From Thraustochytrium sp. TN22 (taxonomy: Eukaryota; Sar; Bigyra; Thraustochytrida; Thraustochytriidae), in the NCBI GenBank assembly GCA_013306675.1, contig JABLUY010000051.1:1-64000 (forward strand): a stretch of 64,000 nt of DNA, written 5' to 3'. The notes beneath the pieces are model-generated. The model did not search any database, was not told the DNA's origin, and was given only the letters and a program-made list of their open reading frames with translations. The position numbers and the translations under genes are program-made. Positions 39,276-50,942 of this stretch are shown here, piece after piece (the first letter of the stretch is position 1; every line of letters starts with the position of its first letter).

Positions 39276-41267
39276 TCAACGAAGTTTGGCGGCGATGCGG
39301 CGGATGGAGTGGCGCGTGCGGCGGTTCTCGGCGCTGCTAAGTCTCGCCTTGAACTCGGCGTTGATGGTGGTCGCCTGTAAAAGGTCACAGAGAAGCGTGC
39401 GCACACGCGCGTGGCGTTCGCATGCAGCATAGGAGCGGCGGCAGCAGGCCAGCAGCTGCTGCGTGAGCGCGTAGGCGGCATAGGAGTCGAGCGCGTTGCG
39501 GCCCGCCTCGCGCGTATTGGCGCTCAGCAGCGAGCTTACGTCCTTGAGCCAGACGCCGACGAAGGGCATGGCGCCACCCACGGCGGGCTTTTGATCGCCC
39601 ACCGCAGGAAGGGAGACCTTGGTCAAATCCGAGCGATATACCCAGTAGTTGAGCCGGGGTGACACAACGCGCTGAAGGTTTTCAAAGGCGGCGCGATCAC
39701 GCGTCGGCACCATGGCCCAGACCCAGCCTAGCGTGGGCTGGCCCAGGCCCGCCACGAGCGCAAAGAGACAATGGTAGCTGCGCTGGGCGCGGCAGGCCAT
39801 CGCGGTGCGCAGCAAAAACACCAGGGCGCGCACGCGGCTTGAGGTGGTCTGGTGTGAGTGCGCAAGCACCTCCGTCTCGACCCACGACGCCACGGTCTCG
39901 AAGACGCTGACAAGGCGCTGCAGGTTCGGGCACAGCGCGGATCGCATGCGCCCGGCGCGCGCCGCGCGCGCCAGCTCGCCCTGCGTGAGCTGGCCGAAGA
40001 TGCAGTCCTGCACGAGGAGCGTCAGTTGCGCGGCCACCTCCTCGGGGGAGAGGCGCAGGAGCTGGCCCACGAGCGCTTGCTTCTCCACGCCGATGTCCAC
40101 AGCAGGTCGGGGCTCCTCTTTGCTTGGGCCCTGCGGCCGCGCCGGGCCGGGTTCGGACTTGGACCGCAGCCTCGCCAACAGCGATTTGACCGAGTTACGC
40201 CGGCGCATGGCCTTGGGCAGGGGAGACGAGGTCCAGGTGACCAAGGGGGCTGCCGTCTGCTCCTCGGCGAGCTTCTCCTCAGCAAAGTCCGCGCCGCTCA
40301 TACCGAACCAGTCTGTCTTGCGCCGCCGCGCGAGCTCCTCGTCAAGGAAGCGGATCAGGTCCGCCTCAGCCTCAGCGGCCACCGGCGGGAGCGACCTTGT
40401 TCTGGACGCTTCGGCCCTAGGCGCGATCAAGGCACCAGAGGTTGTCTCGGAGGCCAGCGCGTAGTCACTCGAGGGTTTCCTGTTCTTGTCCGAGGTGAGC
40501 ATACCCTCGGTGGCGAGTCCGCAGCTCTCAGAGGCAGGGTCCTGCACTTTGGACTCGGAGATGAGGTCGTCGTCCTCCTCCCCGGTCTGGTTGTCCACGG
40601 GCGGCACGCCCGCGCGGAGCAGCTCGCGCTCGGCGCGGCGCGCACGCGCCGAGCCGCGCTCGGCGCGGCAGGCCTGCATGACTTCAAACGCCGCGATCCG
40701 CAGCGGCGCCGCGCTGCGCAGCTCGCCGGTACCGTCCCAGCGCGTCAGCCACTGCTCCAGCACGTGGAGCGCAACGGACGCCGGCGAGACCAGGCCCTCG
40801 CCGCTTGGCAGCGGCAGCGCGGCACCGGCGGTCCAGGACTCCACGCTGTCGTCCTGCCTCTGCTCCGCGAGCTCCTTGCACCAGAGCAGCAGCGAAGCGG
40901 ACTTGGTCGCGAAGATGACCGTGTTCACGGCCGCCTCGACCTCGGCGGCGCCCAGGCCCGCCGCGGGCACCAGCACGCGGAACAGCACGTCCTTGGTGCT
41001 GCGCGCCTCGCGCAGCCTCGCCTCGAGCGTGGCCAGCCCGCTCTCCGCAGCCGTGGGCGGCAGGGAGGAGGCCGTGTGCCTCCTCGACGCGGCCCTCCGC
41101 AGCGCCACGGGCCTCGTCGCTCGCGCGAGCTCCTTGCCCGCGGTCTCCTGCACCTCCAGCAGCTCGCGCCGCGTCACGCCATCGCGCTCGCGCTCGCGCT
41201 CGCCCTCGCCGTCTTCTCGTGCGCGAGGCCGCAGCCCGGGCCGCGCCGCCGCCGCCTGCACGGCCAT
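39276..41267 (-). CDS. Ras-family guanine nucleotide exchange factor
   Basis: 663 aa from MAVQAAAARPGLR. A charged N-terminus is followed by a RasGEF-N-like region (about 75-210: STKDVLFRVLVPA, SPASVALHVLEQWLTRW), a disordered middle, and a CDC25-type catalytic domain (about 400-650): LSPEEVAAQLTLLVQDCIFG, LVSVFETVASWVETEVL, RALVFLLRTAMACRAQRSYH, CLFALVAGLGQPTLGW and MPFVGVWLKDVSSLL. It is expected to load GTP onto a Ras-like small GTPase at a membrane. No PH or other membrane domain is visible. It lies next to the same-strand GRK-like kinase but separated by about 1 kb, so independent transcription is likely. Confidence 0.87.
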   Translation of the reverse strand: MAVQAAAARPGLRPRAREDGEGERERERDGVTRRELLEVQETAGKELARATRPVALRRAASRRHTASSLPPTAAESGLATLEARLREARSTKDVLFRVLVPAAGLGAAEVEAAVNTVIFATKSASLLLWCKELAEQRQDDSVESWTAGAALPLPSGEGLVSPASVALHVLEQWLTRWDGTGELRSAAPLRIAAFEVMQACRAERGSARARRAERELLRAGVPPVDNQTGEEDDDLISESKVQDPASESCGLATEGMLTSDKNRKPSSDYALASETTSGALIAPRAEASRTRSLPPVAAEAEADLIRFLDEELARRRKTDWFGMSGADFAEEKLAEEQTAAPLVTWTSSPLPKAMRRRNSVKSLLARLRSKSEPGPARPQGPSKEEPRPAVDIGVEKQALVGQLLRLSPEEVAAQLTLLVQDCIFGQLTQGELARAARAGRMRSALCPNLQRLVSVFETVASWVETEVLAHSHQTTSSRVRALVFLLRTAMACRAQRSYHCLFALVAGLGQPTLGWVWAMVPTRDRAAFENLQRVVSPRLNYWVYRSDLTKVSLPAVGDQKPAVGGAMPFVGVWLKDVSSLLSANTREAGRNALDSYAAYALTQQLLACCRRSYAACERHARVRTLLCDLLQATTINAEFKARLSSAENRRTRHSIRRIAAKLR

Positions 41268-42420
41268 CTGCGCTCCGCTTGCGGGCTTGCGGGTCTGCTG
41301 GAGCCCTGCCCGGCCGAGGCGGAGCGAGCGCAGCCCTGAGGGCGGCGCCCTCGGCGTCCCGCAGGTGGCGGGCGGGCGCGCTCGGGCTCCGGAGCCAAAT
41401 GCCCAGGCGCGGGCCGCAGGTGCTGCGGCAGCGGGGGCCAGAGGCTACGACTGGCCTAGCAAGGCCGCGACCGGCGAGTCACCGCGCGGGGCTGCGGCGG
41501 CCTCCGGCGCTAGGCACTGGCAGTGCCAGCACAGCGCGCAGCACAGCACAGCCACCGGCGGCGGAAACAGGTGCACGCACGTGCACCGCGGCCACCACAG
41601 CGCGCCGGAGTCGGCAGGGCGGCTCGGGCCTGGCACACGAAACTGGCCGGCTGCGGGCGGCTGCGGAGCAGGTGCTCTGCTGCGGCAGCGCTTCGTAGCC
41701 TGCTCGCGAGATGTCGAGCGCCGCAGCTCGTGGGCCAAGGCTACGAGCTGCGGCCCTTGGCCCACGAGCTGCGGCCAAGGCGCAGCCCCGGCGCCGCAAG
41801 CCTGGTTGCTCGGGGGGAGCATTGCGGCGCGTAGCGAGGCATCGCGAGCCTGCGTGCACACCGGCATGGGACTCGAAGGCGTCTCGAGTCATCATCACCC
41901 GCCGGCGCGGCCGCTGGCTGCAGTGCTGCCCTCGCTGTTGAGGCCGCCAACTTGAAGCAAGCAGAGGCCCGGCGGCGGGGGGGCGACGTGGCACCGTGAC
42001 ACGTGCACGACCTGCTCCTCCAAAGTCTAACCTCAATAGAGGCTCCGCGCTCCGCTCCGCAAGCCTCCGAGTCGCGCCTCGATCGATCGGATCGAGCCTT
42101 GATGCCAGTGGCTCGAGTCGGAGCTGTTTAGAACCAGCGAGCCCGCCGTTCTTTTTCTCTAGATGGTTGTTCTAAAACGAAGCCCGCTCAGCTGAGGCTC
42201 AGCTCCTACTGTGACTCAGGCTCCTGGCGCCCTTGTTCTGAGAACGCGTTCTCGTTTCGGCGGTGGGCCTGCCGCCTCTCAGGCTGTCTGTGCCAGTGTG
42301 ACTGTGTCTCAGTGTCTGCGAAGCAGGGCCTGGCCGCGCGCCGCGCTGCGTGACGAGGGCGGAGCTCGCTCCGCCGCGCGCAGCGCAGCGCCGCGCAGCG
42401 CGGCAGACCGCGCCCGCGCG
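41268..42420. other. Divergent intergenic region
   Basis: 1.15 kb between the starts of the RasGEF and PDZ/coiled-coil genes; no supported gene. Contains repeats of gctgcggc/ggccaaggc and one copy of the 10-mer CAACTTGAAG at 41948-41957, exactly 473 bp before the downstream ATG. Confidence 0.5.
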
Positions 42421-43502
42421 ATGGCGGACGAGCAGGCGGAAGAGGCGGCGGCGGCGGCGGGCGCGGCGCGCGGCGCGGCCGCGGGCGGCGCGAGCGGGGC
42501 CGACGCGCGAAGCGAGGTCGGCGACGGGCCGCGGGAAGCCGGCGACGGCGAGGCTCGCGCCGAAGATCACGACGAGCAGCCGCAGCGGCGCGCGCCGGGA
42601 GACGGAGAGGCGCAGGCGCAGGCGCAGGCTGCGCAGCACGGGGCCGACGGCGGCGGTCCGGGCGCCGTGCAGACGTCGGACGAGCGCCCGGCGGACGCCG
42701 GCGAGCTGCAGCAGATGCCGGAGGAAACGCAGCTGCAGGAGCAGCAGCCCGAGGCTCAGGAGCTGCCCGTGGAGGACGGCAAGTCCGAAGTGACGGACCA
42801 GAGCAGCGAGGAGGGCGGCCGCGAGCACGCCGACACGCAGGTCGTGGAGGAGGACGAGGAGGAGGACGAGGAGGCGGCGGCGGCAGCGAAAGGGGCGGAG
42901 GAGGAGGAGGACGAGGAGGACGAGGACGAGGAGGTCGACGAGTACGACGGCGCAGATGCGACGCTCGGCGGCGCTGGCGCGCGCGCCGCGTACGGCATGA
43001 GCGACTGGATGAAGAGGACGCTGAGCACCGCGAGCACGGCCGCCAAGGGCGCGCAGTCGAGCCTGGGTGAGCTGCTGGCGCGGCCGGGCAGGCTGTACAA
43101 GGAGATGAGCCAGGAGAACATCGAACTGCGGCGCCGCGTGGCGGAAGTCAGCGAGGCGCTCGCCAGCGGGAACCTGTTGGTGGCCGGAGAGCTTACCACT
43201 GGCACGATGCTGTCGCTCAAGGACAAGGGCACGGGCGCCGCCGTGGGTGTGCAGAACGACGCCAAGATCCTTGACATCTCCTGGTGCCGCCGGGTCGCGC
43301 AGCAGAAGGATGGCGCGGCCGCGTGGCATACCATCCCAGAGGCAGGGAACCAAGGCTACTATCGGCTCAGCGAGGACGACGTGGGCTGCGTGGTGCGTGC
43401 CGAGGTGCGCATGAAGGAGCTCTTTTGGCGCCTCCTGCCATCGCACGCGGACTCCGAGACACCCGCGACGCCAGGATCCGCCTCGGCGCCCGTGCAGGGG
43501 GC

Positions 43503-43537
<35 letters not shown>

Positions 43538-46500
43538 CAGCGTCTTCGTCGGAGACGAGCGCCGCCACGGCGCCAGAGACGCCGGCGACGCCGACCTCGC
43601 CCGAGTCGCCGCTCACGTCCATGACACAACCGGCGCCGCAGCCAGAGGCGCCAGCGGCCACGCAAAACGGCGACCGAGCCCTGCAGACTTCGGCGTCTTC
43701 GGTTAGCCTGGCGTCGCTGGCGTCCAATACCTCTAGCAAGGACCGTGTGCTTCACCTCGACCCCGAGGGCGGGCCGGTGCGGCGGTCGCCCCAGGTGGAG
43801 GAGCTGCTGAGCGACCTGCTCAAGCGCTCGCGCGTGCTGCAGTTCGACGGCTTCAAGAACCGCGCAGATCCGGTCAACGATGCGCAGCTCCTCGTGGATG
43901 CCAAGGCCGAGGAGGCTTTCCGCGTCGTTGTGGTGCGCGCCGGCCAGCCGTGGACCGCTGCTGAGTCCGAGAGCGTGGACGGGGACGAAGACGTGGTGGG
44001 CGACGACCCGGGCGCCGCGCCAGTGTCGGCCGTCTACCCTCAAGACCGCTTGCAGGTCCGCACAAGCGGCACGCACGCGCGCGCAATCGCGCTCGTGCTC
44101 GGGAAGAAGTCGGTGCTGCTGCACGCAAGGTCCAACGCTGAGCGGGATGCCGTGGTGGCCCTCGTGCGCCATCGGCGAGATGCGGTGCCGGGAGAGGTGG
44201 CACCGCCACGCTCGTACGACTTTGCCCCGCTGGAGACGCCCAAGACGCGCGGCGAATCTGGCGCCGCCTCCATCTCCGGCACAATCTCGCTGCCGACCGT
44301 GACGGGCGAGGCGGCCCCGGACGCGCCGGGCTCGCTCGCCGTGGCCGAGTGCGGCTACGTTGAGGTGTGGGACCTCCTCGAGTACGAGAGCCTGGCGCGC
44401 GCGGCGCAGCAGCATCAGTCGAGCTCACAGCAGCAGCACCAGCAGCACCAGCAACAGCACGCGAGCGCCTCGCCCATGGGTGGCGCGGCGGCCGAGGCCA
44501 AGTCCGCCGCCGAGGCGGCTTCGTCAACCTTTTCGGCCTTTGCGCGGCGCATCTCATCGCGGTCCATCCCGCTGTCGCAGCTCCTGCGTGTGGGCGGCAA
44601 GAGCTCGAGCGCGCCGTCCGCCGAGGCTGGCTCCCCTGCAGGGGCAGGGGCAGCCGCCGCGGCTGCGGCCGTGGCCAAGGGGCTGGAGGCCGGCAAGGAG
44701 GCTGCAACGGCCAGTAGCAGCAGCGGCAGCGGCAGCGGCAGCGGCAGCGGCGGCGCGGCCGCGCATCCCGAGATTGAGGCGGAGCCGGAGACGGTGAAGT
44801 TCGACCTCTACTCGGTTGCAGGCTTCGGCGAGCACTTCGAGGTGGAGACGGACATGGTGGACGGCGAGGGGCTGGGCGTGACGCTGACGCTCTTTGACGT
44901 GGTGCGCAGGCCGGAAGACGAGGTCTTCCCTGACAACGGCGCCACGTGCGTGTGCATCAGTGGGTTTTGCCCGACGGTGGTGGCTGGCGAGGAGAGCCCG
45001 GGCCAGCTGGAGACGGGCGGGCGCGTGCGACCGGGCGATGCACTCGTGGCAGTAAACGGCATCCCGATCGAGCCCTCGCCGCCGGTCCGCTCGCGCAAGG
45101 ATCTCGAGTCGTACCGCAAGTGCACGCTGCGGTTCGTGGCGGAGCTAGTGGAGAAGGAGCGCCTGCAGGGCCGCGACAAGGAGGCGATGCGCGTGCCAAA
45201 CCCGGCCGCGAAGCTCCGATTCACCTTCGCGCAGGGACGGTCCGGCCAGGCGGTGAAGATTGCCTCGCACATGCGGCTGCGCGAGGAGTTGGAGGAGTAC
45301 AAGACGAAGCTGTACGAGGCAAACGCGCGCGCGAGCGGCGTGGTGGCGCAGTGCGAGCAGCGGCTCGAGAAGCAGGGTGTGCGCACGCGCAAGCTGTGTG
45401 AGGTGGTGGACGAGGCTCGCGCCGAGGCGGAGCGTGCCGGCACGGAGCGCGCGCTGGCGCTGGAGGAATGCGAGGCGCTCAAGCGGCAGGCCGCTGAGGC
45501 GGCCTCGGAGGCGAGCGCGCGCGAGGCGACGCAGCAGGCCGAGGCGGCCGCCCTGCGTGCCGAGGTGGAGCGTTTAAACCAACGCAAGGAAGACCAGGTG
45601 CGGCGCATCAAGCAGCTGGAGGCCAGCATGGAGGCCCTGGCGAACGAGGGCGAGGCCTGGGTGAACACCATCGGCACCAAGGAGGACGCGCTGCGCGCGC
45701 TGGAGAAGGAACTGCGCGCCATGCAGATCAAGTTTGACAACTCGCAGAGCCTGCTGGACAACGCTGTCGCGGAGCGCGACCGTGCGCGCGCCGACGTGGC
45801 TGCGCGCGACGCCCTCGTGCTGGACCTGCGCGCCGAGGCTGCCGTGGCGCAGGCCAAGCTGGATCAGGCGCACGATGAGGCGGATAAGCTCACGGCCCGC
45901 CTGCGTATGGAGGCCGAGGCGGCCGAGACGGAGATCGAGCGCGCCAAGCACGCGCGCGCCGAGCTCGCGCAGGAGCTCGAGGGCGTACGGGAGCAGCTCG
46001 TGGTGGCGCAGTCGCACGCGCGCGCGCTCAAGGAGGCCAGCGCCAGCGCGGAGCAGCGTGCTGATGAGGCGAGCGCGGCGCGCCAGGCCGCCGAGATGAG
46101 TTTGCACGACCAAAAGGACCTCGTCGCACTCGCGCACAAGAGGATCGCGCACCTCGAGGAGCAGCTCCAGAACGAGCGCACCGTGCACGAGCGCATGCGC
46201 CGCGACCGCTCGTCGCGCCGCGCCTCGGCCGCCTCGGTCGATGAAGCACACGCCGCGGACGCCGCGGCTGACGACGACGGCGCCTCCGAGATGGACGAGG
46301 CCTCGGTGCGCCGCGAGGAGGAGCTCAAGCGCCGCGCCACCGAACTCGAGGCCGCCAACAACATGCTGCGCTCGCAGGTCAAGTCGCTCAAGTCCCGCGT
46401 GCAGGGCCTCTCCGCCGAGGTCGCCAAGGTGACGCAGCTCGACGCCGTCGTGGCCGAGAAGAACGAGCTCATCGTCCAGGTCAAGCTCGAGGAGGCGCGC

Positions 46501-46695
46501 CGCCTGGAGGCCGAGGACGAGCTCACCGCCTACAAGGGCGCTTTGCGCAAGTACGCTCGCCAGGCGCAAAAGGACGAGCAGGAAGGCAACGGCGAGCCCT
46601 GGACCAACCGCCCCAAGATCTTTGATCACCTGTACCGCACGCTCCTGGCCGAGGACGGCCTGGACGCCAGCGGCAAGCGCGCCGGCGCCGGCTGA
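42421..46695 (+). CDS. Large PDZ / coiled-coil protein
   Basis: 1424 aa from MADEQAEEAAAAAG; the open frame extends 70 codons upstream but with a less gene-like composition. N-terminus: Ala/Glu/Gln-rich and acidic (about 1-180). About 265-340 (ILDISWCRR then YYRLSEDDVGCVVRAEVRM) resembles an A9-type Ig-like repeat of AIR9 proteins. Gln12 tract at about 362-373. About 440-595 may be a PH-like fold (LQVRTSGTHARAIALVLGKK, SVLLHARSNAERDAVVALV). PDZ-like domain at about 793-910: EGLGVTLTLFDV and GGRVRPGDALVAVNGIPI. A long coiled coil (about 940-1395) ends the protein. It looks like a cytoskeletal or membrane scaffold; no orthologue is recognised. Confidence 0.75.
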
Positions 46696-46992
46696 TTTTG
46701 ACTGACAGACAACAAAAAAGAGAGAATGATGCGCCGCGCCAGGCAGAGGCCGGCCGGCCGGCCGGCCGGCGTGGCGCTTCAGTTGTTACCACTTTTAATC
46801 TCACTGATCCCAGCTCTCTGGTAGCTAGCTAGCCTAGAGCAGTAAGCACGGTCTCGAGCTTGCCCTGCGCGAGCCCGCGCTTGAGCGCACGCTCGCACGC
46901 CCTGCCCTGCCACGCCCTGCCCTGCTCTGCCCTGCCCTGCTTGTGTCCATTGTAGATGCATGCATCCACTGCGCCTTTCTTCGGTTCGTTGC
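46696..46992. other. Convergent spacer
   Basis: Just under 300 bp between two convergent genes, with a (GGCC)n palindromic run at 46751-46770 and cctgccctgc repeats near 46900-46940. No gene. Confidence 0.6.
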
Positions 46993-47430
46993 TTAGGCCG
47001 ACAGGCGCTTGCGGCCATGCGCGCGGCGCCGGTTGAGCGTGTTGATGCCGTCCTTGCTCTTGAGCCGCCTGCGGAAGCCGTGCTTGCGCTTGCGGCGCAA
47101 GACGCTCGGCTGGTACTGGCGCTTGATCATCTCGAAGATGGGGATGACCTGCTCCTGCGCCGGCGCCGGCAGCGGCGCCGGCGCCGGCAGCGGCGCCACC
47201 GCCTCAGCGACCGGCATTGCCCGGGCCTGCGCCAGTCCCTGCGCCTGGCCCAGCGCCGCCCGCCGCGCCGCCGCCGCGAGCGCCGCCTCGAAGAGCGCCA
47301 GCGGCGCCTCGCGCGCGGCCGCCACCCGCGCCGGCGCCGCGCCGCTGCTCAGCGGCGCCGCGCCGCGCGGCAGCAGCGTCGCCGCCGCGGCCGCGCGCCC
47401 GCGCACCAGCGACCGCGCCGCCGCCAGCAT
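46993..47430 (-). CDS. MRPL34: Mitochondrial large-subunit ribosomal protein bL34
   Basis: 145 aa from [13 protein letters not shown]. The first 100 residues are Ala/Arg/Pro-rich and acidic-poor, matching a long mitochondrial presequence. The last 45 residues are a near-complete bL34: [20 protein letters not shown], then [20 protein letters not shown] and LSA. It binds 23S-type rRNA near the exit tunnel. A plastid location is possible in principle, but no other plastid-type gene is in the window. The frame is open upstream without a better start. Confidence 0.93.
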   Translation of the reverse strand: MLAAARSLVRGRAAAAATLLPRGAAPLSSGAAPARVAAAREAPLALFEAALAAAARRAALGQAQGLAQARAMPVAEAVAPLPAPAPLPAPAQEQVIPIFEMIKRQYQPSVLRRKRKHGFRRRLKSKDGINTLNRRRAHGRKRLSA

Positions 47431-48658
47431 CCTCGCGCCCTCCTCGCACGCAGCTCCTCTCCCGCGCCGGCGTCGGCGGGGCGAGACCTTGATTGATTGA
47501 AGCGCCGCCGCGGGCGCCTGCCACTGCAGTGCGGCCACTGCCCGGCCAGTCGCAGTGCCGCGCCATGGCGCGATCGCGGCGCCGCGCGCGCGCCTCAAGT
47601 TAGGCCTGAATTCGAGCGGCGCGCTGGCGCCGTGGGCCCTCGAGACGAGACCTCTCGAGAGACCGGTCGACTCGGAGAAGGCCCTCTCGAGGCTTGCGAC
47701 CCGGCTTGCGTTAAGTCGGAGTCGCGCGCTTGCTCTTCGCCCAGTGTCCTTGTTTGGGCCGGGAGATGATGCGGCAGGCGTCAAGGTGAAGGCGCAGGTT
47801 GTCTGACGTTCCTGAGAAATGAAAGCTTTTAGCCTGGGCGTAGGCTCACCGTCCGGAGCTCCTTCAACTCTGGTTCTGCTTTGGAATAAGTTGAAGCTAG
47901 TAGCTAGCTAGCTAGCTAGCTAGCTAGCTCACTGTAGCGTTGCCAGTCGTGCTTCACGTAATAGCTCATCACAACAACCGGGTGAGGACGCTGCACGGCC
48001 TTGCTCCTCTGCCATGATCGCGGCTCGCTCATCACTGCAGTCGTCCTCGCTCACATGCGCCCCGCCGTGGCGTCTCATCATCAGTGACCCCTGGGCCTCG
48101 GCTGGACATTTGACTTGCGCAGCGCCCTCGGGCGCACCGACTGCTAGCTCCCCAGCGCATGAAACGCTAACTTCCCTCCCCACTCCAACTTGAAGTCGGA
48201 CTCGAGCTTTCTCTCCCTGGCTGACCAGAGGCAAGTTGAACTTGAGCTCCGCTGCACTGGCGCTGCGCTCGACTCGGACTCGGACTCGGGCTCGGACCCG
48301 GACCCGGCGACTCAACTCGACTCGACTCGACTCGACTTGTGGCCGACGCGACTCGCCTTGGAGGCCGCCGACTCCAAGTCGAGCGGCGCGTGCGCGGGCC
48401 GCACGCTCAGGCTCGCCGCTGCACAGCGAGCGAGGCTGCGCTACAGTGCATGCACAGCGAGCGAGCGAGAGACGAGCCGAGCAAAGCCGAGCTGGCGCGG
48501 CGCGGGCGCGGCGGCGGCGGCCGCGGCGGCGGCGGCGGCGGCGGCGGCAGAGGGAGGAGGAGGAGGAGGAGGAGGCGCGCGGAGCGCAGGGCGGCGGCGG
48601 CGCGGGCGCGGGCGCCGTGCAGACGGCCTGGCCTTGACCTGGCCTGGCCTGTGTGGCC
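47431..48658. other. Divergent intergenic region
   Basis: 1.2 kb with no supported gene. It has a (GCTA)n run at about 47902-47930, an actcggactcgg run near 48272-48330, a (GGC)n/(GGA)n block at about 48505-48580, and a CAACTTGAAG 10-mer at 48186-48195, exactly 473 bp before the downstream ATG. Confidence 0.55.
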
Positions 48659-49500
48659 ATGTGGCAGCGCGAGCGCGGCGCGCAGGGCGCGAGACGCGAG
48701 CCGGGCGCGCTGCAGATGGACAGGGCCGGCGGCGACCCGCTCGCGGAGGCGCAGCGCGTCAAGACGGTGCCGGTGAACCTGCTCAACAGGCACACCAAGC
48801 GCGTTCTGGGCAAGCCGGACGGCTGGGAGCGCAGCGAAGTGGACAGACTGCGGCGCCTGGAGCAGGAGCGCCGCGCGCCACGCCGCGATGAGGACGGCTT
48901 CCAGCTGCCGCCCGGGTCGCTGCTGCTCAAGTCGCCGCACAAGCCGAGCACGACTCGCAGCGGTGGCACGGCGGCCGGCAGCGTCACGGCCAGCTCCTCG
49001 AACGGGGCGCGCGACGACCAGGGCGGCCGCCGCGCCGCCATGCAGCACTACCGCGCGCTCCTCCTGGGCGGTGGCGGCGGCGGTGGCGACTTTGGTACCG
49101 ACAGCGGCGAGGCAGAGGATAACGCCTATGGTTTTGGCGCCAGCGGCGCGCTGTCTTCGCGCTCGCTACCCGCGTCGCGCTACGGCCGGCCCGAGGACTT
49201 TCTGCGGCCCGTGCCCGCTCAGCCCCGTGAGAACAAGCTGCTCAACAAGTACAGGGCGAGCATCGTGCCGCGTGGCATGAAACGCCCGCCTCACACGTAC
49301 CTGAGCGATGTCGGCCCGCCGCAGCAGCAGGACCCGGCGAGCGAGTCGAGCGCCGCCGGCCGCTCGCATGCCGACTCGGACGTGGCGGCGCGTGCCAACT
49401 GGGAGGCGCACTTGCGCGCGCCCACCACGGCCGACTTTACGGCGCGTTACTTTCAGTATGCTGAGGACCAGCCCAGCATGAATGGCCATGGCCCGCAGCC

Positions 49501-49540
<40 letters not shown>

Positions 49541-50422
49541 GCCCAGGCTGCCGAGGAGGATCTCCCGCCTCCATTTCACGCGCAGCACGACCCGCAGGCG
49601 GCCTCTGCGCCGGGCGACGCGTTGCGCTCTGGGGATGAGCGCAACGCTGCTGCGGATGAGCGCGACGCTGCTGGGGCAGCTCGGGAACCCACCGAGGCAG
49701 GCGAGGCAGCGCCACAGGACGCGCCTTCGCTTGCGCCAGATCGCCGCGATGAGTTCGAGTTCCGGGACGCCGGGAATGCGCGGGAGGAAGAGGACGAGGA
49801 CGCGGAAGAGAATGGCAACGAGGAAGACGAAGATGAGGAAGACGAAGAGGACGAAGAGGACGAAGAGGACGAAGAGGACGAGGACGAGGAGGACGAAGTC
49901 GAGGACACTTCGTTTTCGGCCAAGTATCTGGAGATCATCGGGCAGCTGACGGGCGAGCTAGAGCGCGCACAAAACCGTGTGGCAGACCTCGAGCGGCAGC
50001 GTGATGAGGAGCAGGAGGAGCTCGAGGAGGAGCTTGAGGAGCTGGACAAGGGCAACCTCGACCTCAAGGGCCAGACGGTGGCCCTGCAGCGACAGGTGCT
50101 GCGGCTGACCGCCGAACGGCAGGAGAACCTCGAGGAGCTGCAGCAGGTTGCCGACGCGAACGAGAAGCTCCGTGCCGACTACAACAAGATGGAGGAAATT
50201 GCCAAGGTGCTGCACCAAAAGGCTACTGTCCTGCAGAAAAAGCTGACGCAGGAGGAGGGCCGCACGGTGGAGCGCGCCGCCGAGCGGCGCGCGCGGGCGC
50301 AGGCGGGCGGCGCGCAGCATTCGATCGAGACCATGCAGGATGCGATGGACCGCATCGCGGAGCTGGAGGCCATGAACGAGGCGTTGCGCGCGGGCATGGC
50401 GCAGGGCTGCAAGCGCGTGTAG
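48659..50422 (+). CDS. PolyQ, acidic and coiled-coil protein of unknown function
   Basis: 587 aa from ATG at 48659 (MWQRERGAQ); the frame opens two codons earlier with GTG only. Order: basic N-terminus with KTVPVNLLNRHTKRVLGKPD; Gly/Ser-rich region; RPEDFLRPVPAQPRENKLLN then KYRASIVPRGMKRPPHTYLS; Gln tract (about 281-294); acidic run EDEEDEEDEEDEEDEE (about 380-425); and a C-terminal coiled coil (about 430-575; AKYLEIIGQLTGELERAQNR). The non-repetitive blocks between repeats argue for a real protein. No family is recognised; a cytoskeletal or scaffold role is possible. Confidence 0.7.
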
Positions 50423-50942
50423 GCAGGGGCGCCGTGGGGTAGGGAGGCAGCCACGGCCTGGGCACACGCGTGTGCGAGCGCCAATGACTTGAGCCATGCG
50501 TTTCAATTAGTCCACACCAAAGACATTGACCACATGTGTGTGCGTTTGTGTGATTGACATGAATGAATTCCAGGGGGGGGAAACACACGCCGCCGGCCCG
50601 AAGTCGGACGCGCGCGAGCAGCAACAGTCGCAGAGATAGATAATGCATTGGAGAACAGGGTGCTGCCAGCCTGTCCAGCGGAAGTGAAAGGAGGAGGGCG
50701 GAGGAGAAGTACTACGTTGGCTAGGCCCAGGACGTCAAGGCAGGGCTACGATTCATTCGCTTGGTGAGCGTGGTTCTGGGCCAAGATCTCGGGCGGGCTT
50801 GGTCTGAGCCTGGTGATGGAGATACTGTTCGGTACTGGCCTGTCTGTGCCTCGGGCGTGGTTGGACTGGGCTTTGTTTGGGGCTCGGGCTCGCTCGGATT
50901 CGCTTGCCTGCTGGCCAGCTCGAAAAATCGGGCTCGCACCTG
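50423..50942. other. Convergent spacer, nothing recognised
   Basis: 520 bp between the stops of the polyQ and PX genes; a G8 run at about 50573-50580. No gene-like ORF. Confidence 0.5.

Noticed and set aside
38777-39340. 187-codon plus-strand ORF
   Set aside because: No motif, runs into the antisense of the RasGEF 3' end, and the composition is not that of the neighbouring genes.
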